A DNA stretch of 52,468 bases from an uncultured Geobacter sp. (GTDB lineage Bacteria; Desulfobacterota; Desulfuromonadia; Geobacterales; Geobacteraceae). A program made the position numbers and the translations under genes. The stretch spans positions 1 to 52,468 of the forward strand of contig CALABV010000002.1 of NCBI GenBank assembly GCA_937886325.1. The letters run 5' to 3'. The notes under the pieces are model-generated. The model was not told the DNA's origin, searched no databases, and was given only the letters and a program-made list of their open reading frames with translations. Shown here in pieces: positions 42,716 to 51,031 of the stretch (the stretch's first letter is position 1; the number at the start of each line of letters is the position of its first letter).

Positions 42716-44026
42716 TCATCCCAAATCATCCTCGATTCTCAGCAGCTTGACGCTTTCGGAGGTTATCTCCAGCGTCTCAATCTTCTCCAGCGCCTTTCTG
42801 ACATCCATTTCCCTGGCATCATGAGTCACGATCACCACGGGCACCGGCGCCCCGTCCTTTTTCGCGGTCTGGATGACGGACCTGATGCTGACCCCGTTTT
42901 CGCCCAGCGCGCCGGCAATCTTCGCCAGTATGCCCGGCCGGTCCACAACGCTGAAGCGGAGATAGAACTTGCTCACCGTCTCCCCGATCGGTTTAATGGG
43001 AAGGCTGATTATCTTTTCGTCCAGATACCCCAGGGGAGCGCTTCTCCTGCCGACACCGACCAGAATGTTCCGGGCAATCGCCATCAGGTCGCCCACCACG
43101 GCGCTCGCCGTCGGCTCCATTCCCGCCCCCCTGCCGGAAAACATCACCGTTCCCGCATAATTCCCGGTCACGCGGATGGCGTTGAATACTCCGTCAATAG
43201 CGGAGAGGGGGTCATCGACCGGCACCATGGTCGGCTGGACCCGTGCCTCCACCCGTTCACCATCCCTTTTGCCGATTGCCAGAAGCTTAATCCGGTAGCC
43301 GAACCTGCGCGCAAAATCGATATCCAGCGCGGAGACGGAAGCGATGCCTTCGGTATGGATGTCCTTGAAATCGACCCGTGTGCCGAAGCAGAGGGTGATC
43401 AGGAGGCAGAGCTTGTGGGCGGTGTCTATCCCCTGGATGTCGAATGTGGGGTCGGCCTCGGCATAGCCCAGATCCTGGGCGTTTTTCAGAACCGCGTCGA
43501 AATCGGCCCCTTCCCGGGTCATCCTCGTCAGTATGTAGTTGCAGGTGCCGTTGAGGATACCGAGCACCGTCCAGAATCTGTTGGCCGCCATATTCCCCTT
43601 GATGGCCGACAAGACCGGAATCCCTCCGCCGACCGCCGCCTCATAGCGGACCTCCACCCTTTTGCGTGCAGCGGCCGCGTAGATTTCTTCCCCATGGAAG
43701 GCCAGCAGCGCCTTGTTTGCCGTGACCACATGCTTGCCGTTCTCTATGGCGGCGAGGACATACTCCCGGGCCGGGCTGTAGCCGCCGATGAGCTCGACGA
43801 TGATGGAGATGCCGGGATCCGAGAGAACGGACTGGAAATCATCGGTAAGCACGCCCGGCTCCAGGGGTATTCCACGGTCCTTCTTCGTATCGCGCACGGC
43901 GATGCGTTTCAGGTTCAGCGTCGCGCCGAGTTTCTCCTGAATGATCGAGGCGTTCTCCCGGATCAGCCGCACCACGCCGGAGCCGACCGTGCCGAAACCG
44001 AGCATTCCCACCTGTATCTCTTTCAT
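42716..44026 (-). CDS. hom: Homoserine dehydrogenase
   Basis: This 436-residue protein has VGMLGFGTVGSGVVRLIREN (NAD(P) binding), NGTCNYILTRMTREGADF, LGYAEADPTFDIQGIDTAHK (catalytic region), and a C-terminal ACT domain (YLRFSVVDRPGILAKIAGAL) that usually gives threonine feedback control. It reduces aspartate-semialdehyde to homoserine on the way to threonine and methionine. It is cytoplasmic, with AGGAG before the ATG. Confidence 0.97.
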   Translation of the reverse strand: MKEIQVGMLGFGTVGSGVVRLIRENASIIQEKLGATLNLKRIAVRDTKKDRGIPLEPGVLTDDFQSVLSDPGISIIVELIGGYSPAREYVLAAIENGKHVVTANKALLAFHGEEIYAAAARKRVEVRYEAAVGGGIPVLSAIKGNMAANRFWTVLGILNGTCNYILTRMTREGADFDAVLKNAQDLGYAEADPTFDIQGIDTAHKLCLLITLCFGTRVDFKDIHTEGIASVSALDIDFARRFGYRIKLLAIGKRDGERVEARVQPTMVPVDDPLSAIDGVFNAIRVTGNYAGTVMFSGRGAGMEPTASAVVGDLMAIARNILVGVGRRSAPLGYLDEKIISLPIKPIGETVSKFYLRFSVVDRPGILAKIAGALGENGVSIRSVIQTAKKDGAPVPVVIVTHDAREMDVRKALEKIETLEITSESVKLLRIEDDLG

Positions 44027-44133
44027 CTCTCTTCTCCTGTTACGCAGATATGGTATGGGTTATCTGCCTGTACGAGACAGAGTAAATCATCCGTTTCGGA
44101 TATCAAGGACGGAACACCACTGATGACGACGGG

Positions 44134-44904
44134 TCAGCGCCTCTCCCACACGGTCATCTGGGCGACGGTGTGCTGATACTTGCGTGCGGTCTCCCGCAGG
44201 ATGAAAGGCACGTCGAGAGGCTCGGCCGCGAGACGGAAGCAGGGCGCAAGTATCTCCTTCAATCCGTCCAGGGTTCGAAATTCCTCACCGTTCCGCACGA
44301 AGCCGCCCGGCCACTCCTCGCGCGGGGTGAACTCGGGGAGCCAGGTGTAGGGCGAGGTGAGGACCAGCAGCCCTGCCGGGTCGAGCCGTTCATGGATGGA
44401 GGACAGGAAGCGCCGCGGCGCGGGAAGCCGGTCGATGAGGTTCCCGGCAAAGACCAGGTCATAGCACGCCAGGTCTTCCGGAAGCGCCATGGCATCGGCC
44501 CGGACGAATTCCACGCGCTCCCGGACCCCATCCAGGCCCACCTCGGCAAGTCTCCGCTCCACTGGCTCAACAAGCTCACCCTCAACCGCTATTCCGTACG
44601 AAATCAATCCCGTTTCCCGCATCAGCCTGGCAACCCGGATGAATCGCTCCGAAAAATCCACCCCGGTTACATGGGAAAAATCCCGCGCCAGTTCGAAAGA
44701 AGACCTCCCCACGGCGCACCCCACGTCCAATGCCCGCACTTTCTCCCTCTCCTCCATGAACCGGACGCAAAGCCGGGCGCAGCGGGCTGGAAAATTGGGC
44801 ACTCCGAAATAGTCCCGTCCGTAGTGAAACTCGCAGTACTGGGAAACCAGGAGTTCGGTCTCATAGGGATTCACATCAGTGATTGCACGTCTCTCCTTGC
44901 CCAT
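44134..44904 (-). CDS. SAM methyltransferase, putative 4-mercaptohistidine N1-methyltransferase (OvoA-C type)
   Basis: This 256-residue protein has YETELLVSQYCEFHYGRDYF and GVPNFPARCARLCVRF before the SAM motif ALDVGCAVGRSSFELARDFS. That N-terminal pattern is what I recall from the C-terminal methyltransferase domain of OvoA, the ovothiol enzyme. Motifs VTGVDFSE, VEFVRADAMALP and DLVFAGNLIDRL complete the SAM fold. It may N-methylate 5-thiohistidine to give ovothiol A. The catalytic N-terminal OvoA part is not in the window, so this is a stand-alone version whose substrate could differ. Confidence 0.75.
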   Translation of the reverse strand: MGKERRAITDVNPYETELLVSQYCEFHYGRDYFGVPNFPARCARLCVRFMEEREKVRALDVGCAVGRSSFELARDFSHVTGVDFSERFIRVARLMRETGLISYGIAVEGELVEPVERRLAEVGLDGVRERVEFVRADAMALPEDLACYDLVFAGNLIDRLPAPRRFLSSIHERLDPAGLLVLTSPYTWLPEFTPREEWPGGFVRNGEEFRTLDGLKEILAPCFRLAAEPLDVPFILRETARKYQHTVAQMTVWERR

Positions 44905-45020
44905 GATCGTATCCCCTTGTTTCAGGCGCCTTCTCCCCTCAAATGGGAAAACTATCGTCCCGTCAAGCCTACCATTACATGGCGGGCTTTCAATACCAGC
45001 AGGGAGAACTCGCTTTTCTG

Positions 45021-45049
45021 TTCCACTCCCGCCTGTTAGAAGATATAAT
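45021..45049 (+). promoter_or_regulatory. Predicted promoter of the DUF4410-like gene
   Basis: TTCCAC (45021-45026) and a consensus TATAAT (45044-45049), 17 bp apart, 63 bp before the start codon. Confidence 0.5.
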
Positions 45050-45111
45050 CCGCGCCATATCGAACATCACGAAAAACATTTAAGACACCGCCATACGGAG
45101 GAGGCCATATC

Positions 45112-45711
45112 ATGAAACCGCTATTCGCATTGGTCCTGACACTCTCGCTGCTTGCCGCCGGAATCCAACCCGCCCGCTCACAAGACACCCCGTTGCCGAA
45201 ACCTGATGTGTTGACGGAAGAAACCATCCATACCTCCCAAAAGCTTTCCACGTACGACACCCTTATCATCCGCGATTTCACCACCGACGGTGCGGAGTAT
45301 TCACGGGTCGACGCCGAGGAAAAGGGGAAGATAGACGCCATGAAACCCCTGTTGTCAAAGACGATTTCCGAGAGTATCACCATGGAACTGAAGATGAAAA
45401 AGCTGTTCAAGAACATCGTGCATAACGACGATGCAACGGGAAATGCAGTAATCCTCGAAGGGGCCATAACGGAATTCAACGCCGGAAGCCGGGCACTTAA
45501 GTTCTTTGTCGGCTTCGGCGCCGGAAAGGCGTACCTGAAGGCGAAAGGGCGCCTCATCGACGCCCGTACCGGCCGGGAACTGGCGACCTTCGAGGATCGG
45601 GAAACCGGCTACCGGGGAGCCGTAAGCATGGAGAGCTACCTGGATCTGTTCCCCCACCAGGCAAAAAGCCTCGGCGAGCACATATCCCGCTTCATCGAGA
45701 AGCTCTACTGA
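45112..45711 (+). CDS. DUF4410-like exported protein
   Basis: This 199-residue protein has a signal peptide (MKPLFALVLTLSLLAAGIQP, cleaved near ARSQ). The mature part reads YDTLIIRDFTTDGAEYSRVD, then ILEGAITEFNAGSRALKFFV and KAYLKAKGRLIDARTGRELA, which is the DUF4410 arrangement of outer-membrane-associated lipoprotein-like proteins. No lipobox cysteine is present, so it is probably periplasmic. GGAGGAGG lies just upstream of the ATG. The function is unknown. Confidence 0.82.
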   Translation: MKPLFALVLTLSLLAAGIQPARSQDTPLPKPDVLTEETIHTSQKLSTYDTLIIRDFTTDGAEYSRVDAEEKGKIDAMKPLLSKTISESITMELKMKKLFKNIVHNDDATGNAVILEGAITEFNAGSRALKFFVGFGAGKAYLKAKGRLIDARTGRELATFEDRETGYRGAVSMESYLDLFPHQAKSLGEHISRFIEKLY

Positions 45712-45750
45712 CTTCGTCGAAGCATCCCGCTTCGGCATGATGAAACTGCT

Positions 45751-46764
45751 ATGACCGACAAGGAACTGTTTGAGGAACTGGACCTGGAGGGTGACGGAAA
45801 GCTCTCCAGGGAAGAGGTGCGTGGGGCGGCGCGGCTGTTCGGCTGGCACTGGCGCGAGGCGCCCTTTTATGCCCTGCTCGACTTCCTCACGGTGCGGGAA
45901 CCCCTTGACCGGGATGCTTTCCTGTCCTGCATGGGGCAGATTGCCGGGGATCCCCACGGCGTCTACGGTCAGGTGCTGCTTCGTGGAGCGCGGGCGTGGA
46001 ACCGCGCCCGTGCACGCGGTTCGGATGCGGAGGGAACGACACGACCCGGAACCGGCGGCGTCCTTTTTCGGGAAGGAACTAGCGGGGATGTCCTTTTCAG
46101 CTTGCTCAAGGATGCCGCCGGTGACACGGCGGCCCGCGATTTCACGCATGCCATGGATCGTCTGGAATTACCCGTTTATCGTGCACAATCGGATCGTACG
46201 GTGCTGCTTATTATCGATCCCCAGCGCTCCTTCACCGACGGAGAGTGGATGCGCTCCCTGGGACCGTCGGGAGAGAGGGAAACCATGCCGATCCGCCGTG
46301 CCTTCGATACCTGCGCCCGCCTGCTGGAGGCAGTCTATCACCGCATGGGGATCATGTTCACCCGCTGCCCGTTCCCGCCGGAGAGCTACGAATGGGACCA
46401 ACAGCTGGAGGGGATACTCGACGCAGGGCAGGACTACTTCATAAAGCCGAGCAACAATGTTCTGATGCCGGCCACCAACGGATTCCGGGAATGGATGGCC
46501 GCGTTGATGGGACAAGGAATTAAAACCCTGGTGATGGGAGGGTGCACACTGAACAGTTGCGTTCGCGTGTCGGCCTGCGCCGTGCGCGATGCCTTCCCGA
46601 CGGATGGACTGGGTGTGGTGGTGGATCTGAGCCTGTGCGGTGCACGGGCCTCCAGCTATCTGGGCTCCCCCCAGTTCGACGGCGCGTCGCCGGTGGAGTC
46701 CGCCATACTCCAGATGCGGGAGGCAGGGGTGGTGGTCGCGGAATCCGTGGAGTGGCTCATGTAG
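45751..46764 (+). CDS. EF-hand-like domain fused to isochorismatase-family hydrolase
   Basis: This protein has 337 residues. The first 30 carry an EF-hand-like calcium loop (LDLEGDGKLSREEV). Residues about 145-335 are an isochorismatase-like cysteine hydrolase: VLLIIDPQRSF (Asp), YFIKPSNNVLM (Lys) and LVMGGCTLNSCVRVSACAV (Cys). All three catalytic positions are present. The family includes nicotinamidases and related amidases. It starts 39 bp after the DUF4410 gene with no clear ribosome site, so translation may be weak or coupled. Calcium control is only suggested by the loop. Confidence 0.8.
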   Translation: MTDKELFEELDLEGDGKLSREEVRGAARLFGWHWREAPFYALLDFLTVREPLDRDAFLSCMGQIAGDPHGVYGQVLLRGARAWNRARARGSDAEGTTRPGTGGVLFREGTSGDVLFSLLKDAAGDTAARDFTHAMDRLELPVYRAQSDRTVLLIIDPQRSFTDGEWMRSLGPSGERETMPIRRAFDTCARLLEAVYHRMGIMFTRCPFPPESYEWDQQLEGILDAGQDYFIKPSNNVLMPATNGFREWMAALMGQGIKTLVMGGCTLNSCVRVSACAVRDAFPTDGLGVVVDLSLCGARASSYLGSPQFDGASPVESAILQMREAGVVVAESVEWLM

Positions 46765-46815
46765 CCTCTCAGCCCATCACGGCACGACCGGACAGGAAAA
46801 GGCGTCGGCATGCTT

Positions 46816-47511
46816 CTATGCAGGGCTGTTGAACTTATACGCGCGAAAGACCTCCCAGCTTTGTATCTCACATGATTTCAACGAAGTCAGAGAAACAGAG
46901 GCGGCCAGGGTCTTTGTTTCTTTTCCATCCAGCACATCCTCCTTAAGCGTGAAGGAAACTATCTCGCGGCCATCAAGCCCCTTACCGGACAGAATAACCA
47001 GCACCGCACCGCGATCGCCTTTGTTATGGACGTCCACCGTTATCCTGTATTCTGAGCAGAGAGAGCCGCTATCCTCCGGGCTCCCTGCCGTAACCGCGAG
47101 GATTCGAACGACTTCCAGGTCATGGTTGATTATCACTGCATTCCTGTCATCCTGATTACCACTATCCCGTACGACCTTCTTATTCACATTTTGACTGTTA
47201 TTTCCCTCGGCAAACGGCATCCGGCCCGTTTCCGAGGCGCGGGAATCCCCCTTGCGCACTCTTGCAGCCGTAAACCTTCTTTTTGCCCTCAACTCCTCAA
47301 ACGTCCTGTTTCCAGCGCGGCTTGCCGTCACCCGAATCCCGGCAGCCCCTCCCCCTCTTTCCGATAACGGGTATTTCAGGCGCGAATCGAATTCAGATTC
47401 TTCGACGGGCAGTACTAATGATTCGCTCTCCAGATTAAACGCGAGACCCTCGCACAGTGTCCCCGAGAAGAACATCAGGGTAGTTGCCAGGGCGGTCAGC
47501 ATGGTCCTCAT
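46816..47511 (-). CDS. Exported protein of unknown function
   Basis: This 231-residue protein from ATG 47511 (GGGAGG upstream) has a signal peptide (MLTALATTLMFFSGTLCEGL). The mature part contains IRVTASRAGNRTFEELRAKR, a basic stretch, then a beta-rich C-terminal domain (YRITVDVHNKGDRGAVLVIL, SFTLKEDVLDGKETKTL) like an immunoglobulin-type fold. A much longer in-frame extension overlaps msrA on the other strand and is rejected. No family is recognised. Confidence 0.72.
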   Translation of the reverse strand: MRTMLTALATTLMFFSGTLCEGLAFNLESESLVLPVEESEFDSRLKYPLSERGGGAAGIRVTASRAGNRTFEELRAKRRFTAARVRKGDSRASETGRMPFAEGNNSQNVNKKVVRDSGNQDDRNAVIINHDLEVVRILAVTAGSPEDSGSLCSEYRITVDVHNKGDRGAVLVILSGKGLDGREIVSFTLKEDVLDGKETKTLAASVSLTSLKSCEIQSWEVFRAYKFNSPA

Positions 47512-47769
47512 TGTAAACGATCCTCCCTTATCCCTGTTCAGCACCTTCAGTAATCCAAAGGAACGCAGTCGGCAGATAAAAATAGCACCAATTTTTGCGA
47601 AAGCAAGACGATTTGTGGATGATAGTGGCACCATTGTCAACTTCGTGCTCCAGTTGTCCCTGGCACATGGCGCCGTCCGTGCTACATTTAAAAAACGGGA
47701 GACGCAAAGCGGAGCAAGGGAGCGTCCATGGCCGCCAACCGGATTGGCCTCTGAAAGGAGATGCAAATC

Positions 47770-48420
47770 ATGAGATCTTTGATAGTGGGAACGATAGGCC
47801 TGCTGCTGGCGGGAATGGCAGCCTATGCGGCTGCGGCAGGCGATGGAACAGTCACGAAGCAGGCAGGGCAATCTACCGCTAAACTGGATACGGCGACCTT
47901 TGCCGGCGGTTGTTTCTGGTGCATGGAACCGCCCTTCGACAAACTGCCCGGTGTTGTCTCGGTTACGTCCGGCTATACCGGCGGCACGGTGCGAAATCCC
48001 TCCTACGAACAGGTATCCGCCGGCGGCACGGGCCATGCCGAAGCGGTGCGGATTGTCTTCGACCCGGCAAAAATCAGGTATGAAAAGCTGCTCGATGTTT
48101 TCTGGCGCAACATTGACCCGACCGCAAAGGATCGGCAATTCTGCGACGTGGGTCATCAGTACCGAGCGGCAATTTTCTATCACTCGGAATATCAGCGACG
48201 GCTTGCGATTGCATCAAGGGAAGCGCTGGAGAAGAACAAGCCTTTCAAGGGCCCCGTAGTAACGGAGATTGTGGCGGCAGGCGACTTCTACCCGGCCGAG
48301 GAATACCATCAGCAGTACTACAGGAAAAACCCGATCCGCTACAAATTCTACCGGACTTCGTGCGGCAGGGATCGTCGGCTCAGGGAACTCTGGGGAAATG
48401 ACCCGAATCCCGGATCATGA
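47770..48420 (+). CDS. msrA: Exported peptide methionine sulfoxide reductase A
   Basis: This 216-residue protein has a signal peptide (RSLIVGTIGLLLAGMAAYAA) before the MsrA core. TFAGGCFWCMEPPFDKLPGV carries the catalytic Cys, and SGYTGGTVRNPSYEQVSAGG, GHAEAVRIVFDP and EEYHQQYY complete the site. It reduces methionine-S-sulfoxide in the periplasm. AAAGGAG at 47754-47760 fits the ATG at 47770 (9-base spacing) better than the ATG at 47761. Its stop overlaps the end of the convergent cytochrome gene by 6 bp. Confidence 0.96.
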   Translation: MRSLIVGTIGLLLAGMAAYAAAAGDGTVTKQAGQSTAKLDTATFAGGCFWCMEPPFDKLPGVVSVTSGYTGGTVRNPSYEQVSAGGTGHAEAVRIVFDPAKIRYEKLLDVFWRNIDPTAKDRQFCDVGHQYRAAIFYHSEYQRRLAIASREALEKNKPFKGPVVTEIVAAGDFYPAEEYHQQYYRKNPIRYKFYRTSCGRDRRLRELWGNDPNPGS

Positions 48421-48702
48421 ACCGGATTCCTTGTGACAGTCCACACAGTTGACCGGGCCGGACTTCCTGTTTTCGTGGCACCCTATGCACAGCTTGTGTG
48501 GACGGTACTGTCCGGATTTCCTGATGGAACCGGGCGCTGTCTTGTGGCAGGTTGTGCAGTCCTTGACGGCTTCCTGATGTTTCTTATGAGTAAATATGAT
48601 ATTACCGCTTTCGGACTGAAGTATGATGACATCCTGGGCAAACCCGGTCCCGACACAGGAAAGGATACAAAGGGCAGCGCATGTCCAATGAAGTGCTTGC
48701 AT
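48415..48702 (-). CDS. Triheme c-type cytochrome (c7/c3-like)
   Basis: This 95-residue protein has a signal peptide (ALHWTCAALCILSCVGTGFA) and three haem sites, CTTCH, CIGCH and CVDCH, plus distal His candidates (FTHKKH, YRPHKL). This is the class III/c7 layout common in Geobacter periplasm. The ATG at 48702 has AGGAGG upstream. It carries electrons in the periplasm; its partners are unknown. Confidence 0.92.
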   Translation of the reverse strand: MQALHWTCAALCILSCVGTGFAQDVIILQSESGNIIFTHKKHQEAVKDCTTCHKTAPGSIRKSGQYRPHKLCIGCHENRKSGPVNCVDCHKESGS

Positions 48703-48793
48703 TGATTGCGACCTCCTGATGGTGCTCATACGTTCGGGTCCGCAACCCCTTCACGTTTCCATTTTTCCCATAACTACCTGATTGACTGCCTGA

Positions 48794-49237
48794 TCATCCT
48801 TCCGATGGCGCCTGGTCACGGGGCAACTCCGGAATAAGGGAATCTTTCTTCCGGTACACCATCCCCTGAAAAATGGCCACCACGGCATTGCCGTCATCGG
48901 TGACAGTGACTGAATAGGATGCCAGCTTGGAATTCAGCGACTGTTCACTGGCTTCAGCGAACAGAGTGCCCGTGGTGGCTGCCTTGACAAAGGAGACGCT
49001 GGCGTTGATGGCCATTGCCAGTGTTCCATGGGAGTTTGACGCAGCCGCGAACGCGAAGTCGGCCAGCGTGAAGATGGCGCCGCCATGTACCGTACCGGCC
49101 GCGTTATAATGAAACGGCTCGATCTTCATGGCGGCTTTCGACCATCCCGGGCCGACGTCCAGGAGTTCAATTCCGGCATGACGGGCGAAAAGGTCCTTCG
49201 TGGAAAGAAACTGCTGAATTGCTTTCACTTTTTTCAC
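48794..49237 (-). CDS. PaaI-like hotdog-fold thioesterase
   Basis: This 147-residue protein has KIEPFHYNAAGTVHGGAIFT, LADFAFAAASNSHGTLAMAI and VSFVKAATTGTLFAEASEQS, the PaaI/4HBT hotdog pattern with the HGG motif. It hydrolyses acyl-CoA thioesters. It starts with GTG after GAGG; the GTGA overlaps the stop of a small upstream frame. Confidence 0.9.
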   Translation of the reverse strand: MKKVKAIQQFLSTKDLFARHAGIELLDVGPGWSKAAMKIEPFHYNAAGTVHGGAIFTLADFAFAAASNSHGTLAMAINASVSFVKAATTGTLFAEASEQSLNSKLASYSVTVTDDGNAVVAIFQGMVYRKKDSLIPELPRDQAPSEG

Positions 49238-49353
49238 TTTCTTGACCTCGACTGTTCAAGATACTTCATGTCTTTCTTGCCGGTCCAATCCGCCACCTCA
49301 TTTTCTCCCGGCGGGTTTCCAGGTTTCGTTATCCGGATGCCGGATTCTTTCAT
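49234..49353 (-). CDS. Possible 39-residue coupled peptide
   Basis: The frame starts MKESGIRITKPGNPPGENEV and ends YLEQSRSRK. Its ATGA overlaps the stop of the gene remnant upstream and its stop overlaps the thioesterase GTG, so translational coupling is possible. There is no known family, and it could be chance. Confidence 0.35.
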   Translation of the reverse strand: MKESGIRITKPGNPPGENEVADWTGKKDMKYLEQSRSRK

Positions 49354-49666
49354 TTCTCTCTTACGCGGGTAATCAGCGGAACTTCCAGGAGCGGCGAGGG
49401 ATTGTCGGAGTTTCCGTTTTCGCACTCACTGTTCAGGTAGAGGGTCTTGCCGTCAGGGCCAAAGCAGAGGGATTCCCCTTGTACCCTCTCGGGCATGCTG
49501 ATGCGGCGCGGGGGTCGGGAACGATGTACAAGGTGTAGTCTCTTCTTGTGGCCCTTGTATCTCCAACATCAACGACCAGCAGAAAATTCCCCTCTTCCGC
49601 AGTCGTTACGGGCGCTTGAAGCAGCAAAGCCACAACTGCGATCGCCCGACAGAGTACCATTGTCAT
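49350..49666 (-). pseudogene. Frameshifted remnant of an exported beta-propeller-like protein
   Basis: The first frame encodes a signal peptide (MVLCRAIAVVALLLQAPVTT) and DYTLYIVPDPRAA, then runs into nonsense-like CPRGYKGNPS and stops. The next frame continues with a typical propeller strand, ESLCFGPDGKTLYLNSECEN, then PLLEVPLITRVREK and a stop at 49350. The two halves look like one gene broken by a frameshift near 49490, or by a larger internal deletion. Confidence 0.65.
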
Positions 49667-49687
49667 CTGGACTTCTCTTCCAGGGCA

Positions 49688-49859
49688 GAATTCGTGACCC
49701 CTTCACTCCTGCGTCTTCGCGTCATGCCTCGGTTTCCTGCATTCGCGAGGGTTGATCCCGACCGACGAAGTTCCGCCCGGCGTAACCGGCGTGAACCGGC
49801 ATCGGCAACGTTCAAATCCCGGCATTCCGCTCGCCTCGGCATTCAGACATCACGAATTC
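49688..49859 (-). repeat. Intergenic repeat family B, full-length reverse copy
   Basis: The reverse complement matches the 12700-12860 copy throughout, including GTCTGAATGCCGAGGCG, TTGCCGATGCCGGTTCACG and GCAGGAAACCGAGGC. It is bounded by GAATTCGTGA and TCACGAATTC, perfect terminal inverted repeats of 10 bp. Confidence 0.85.
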
Positions 49860-49907
49860 GGGTCAGGGTCAAAGCCGGCCGCACGGACGATTGACGCCAA
49901 CCGGACG

Positions 49908-50177
49908 CTACGGCTTGTAGGTCGCCGAAAGGTAGTCGACAAGTGTCTTTTTCTCGGCTTCCGAGAGTTTTGCCCCTTTGTCCATCATGCGAAGAACGGT
50001 CGCCTCCCACTGCTCACGGGTCTTCTCCGCTTTTTTCGCCCGAGTGGACGCGTGGCATTCCGAACAGCGTTGCTCCAGAAGCTCCGCACCGTTGTCGGCG
50101 GGGGGCTGGCCGACTGCAAAAGATGAAACACCAATTGCGATACCTGCGACCGCTGCTGTCAGCATAATCCTTTTCAT
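49908..50177 (-). CDS. Small monohaem cytochrome c
   Basis: This 89-residue protein has a signal peptide (MLTAAVAGIAIGVSSFAVGQ) and one haem site, CSECH. A Met ligand is likely in VLRMMDKGA, followed by LSEAEKKTLVDYLSATY. It is a class I periplasmic electron carrier. GGAGG precedes the ATG. Confidence 0.92.
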   Translation of the reverse strand: MKRIMLTAAVAGIAIGVSSFAVGQPPADNGAELLEQRCSECHASTRAKKAEKTREQWEATVLRMMDKGAKLSEAEKKTLVDYLSATYKP

Positions 50178-50390
50178 GATTCCTCCATGGTATGACGGCT
50201 GATGACTCCCTTGATCTCCAATCTTCTTTCTTGAGAAGAATGTACCGCTAATCCGGCACGTTGCAAGCAGGTTGCGGATTACCGAGGTTCACCGGCCGGA
50301 ATTCGTTGCTCTCTTTCCTCCCGCATGCATGCATTCGGCCTCCGGCCTGCATGCCCAAGGACATGCGATATGACGGGTCGCGCACTCAGT

Positions 50391-50855
50391 TCAAGGTTTG
50401 TCCGCATCCCCAACGCGCTCCCATTCCGCCGAAATCACTTTCCATTCGTCCGATTCGTTCTTGAAAGCTACGTCAAACGCATACACGCCGAGCGACTCGG
50501 GAAGGACGGCGGGCGCTGATTCGGCAGCGCCCCTGCTTGTGAAAACCGCCCGGAATGCCGCCTGTGCGGAAGCGTCGGCAACAGACGCATCGATGTTGGT
50601 AATGTAGACGGATATTTTCGGGTACTGATAAAAATAGGCAATCAGGAGCCCTCGTATGCTTCCGAAGGTATTGCCCCGCGAGTCCCGGTAGTCTCTGGAA
50701 ATGGCGGCGCTGAATTTCCTGGTATCTTTCTCTTCAGCGGCTTTCTGCAGGGTCCTGATAACCTTCTTCACTTTTTCCGGCTCGGTTTCTTTGTGGCAAC
50801 CGGAAAGCGGGGAAAGCATGAGGCAAAGGATGATAAGGGAAACTATCTTTTTCAT
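50391..50855 (-). CDS. Lipoprotein with NTF2-like domain
   Basis: This 154-residue protein has a lipoprotein signal, MKKIVSLIILCLMLSPLSGC, with lipid attachment at Cys20. The mature part (KVIRTLQKAAEEKDTRKFSA, GLLIAYFYQYPKISVYITNI, YAFDVAFKNESDEWKVISAE) has the helix-then-sheet pattern of NTF2-like proteins. The function is unknown. GGAG is upstream of the chosen ATG. Confidence 0.8.
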   Translation of the reverse strand: MKKIVSLIILCLMLSPLSGCHKETEPEKVKKVIRTLQKAAEEKDTRKFSAAISRDYRDSRGNTFGSIRGLLIAYFYQYPKISVYITNIDASVADASAQAAFRAVFTSRGAAESAPAVLPESLGVYAFDVAFKNESDEWKVISAEWERVGDADKP

Positions 50856-51031
50856 GAAACTCCAGGCTCCACTATCGGTTCCGCGGACTGCCGTCATCCG
50901 GCTATAGAATGTCCCCCGATGGGGTCTATACAGTATCTCTATCACTGCATGGGAAACTTATCCACGCCTGCTTCCTTGTACAGATTTGCGCGAGGAACCG
51001 AAAATATTAACCTTCCCCTTTCAAGCTCACC

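Noticed and set aside
47512..48183. Long N-terminal extension of the exported protein at 46816-47511
   Set aside because: It runs antisense through msrA, while a signal peptide and ribosome site mark the start at 47511.
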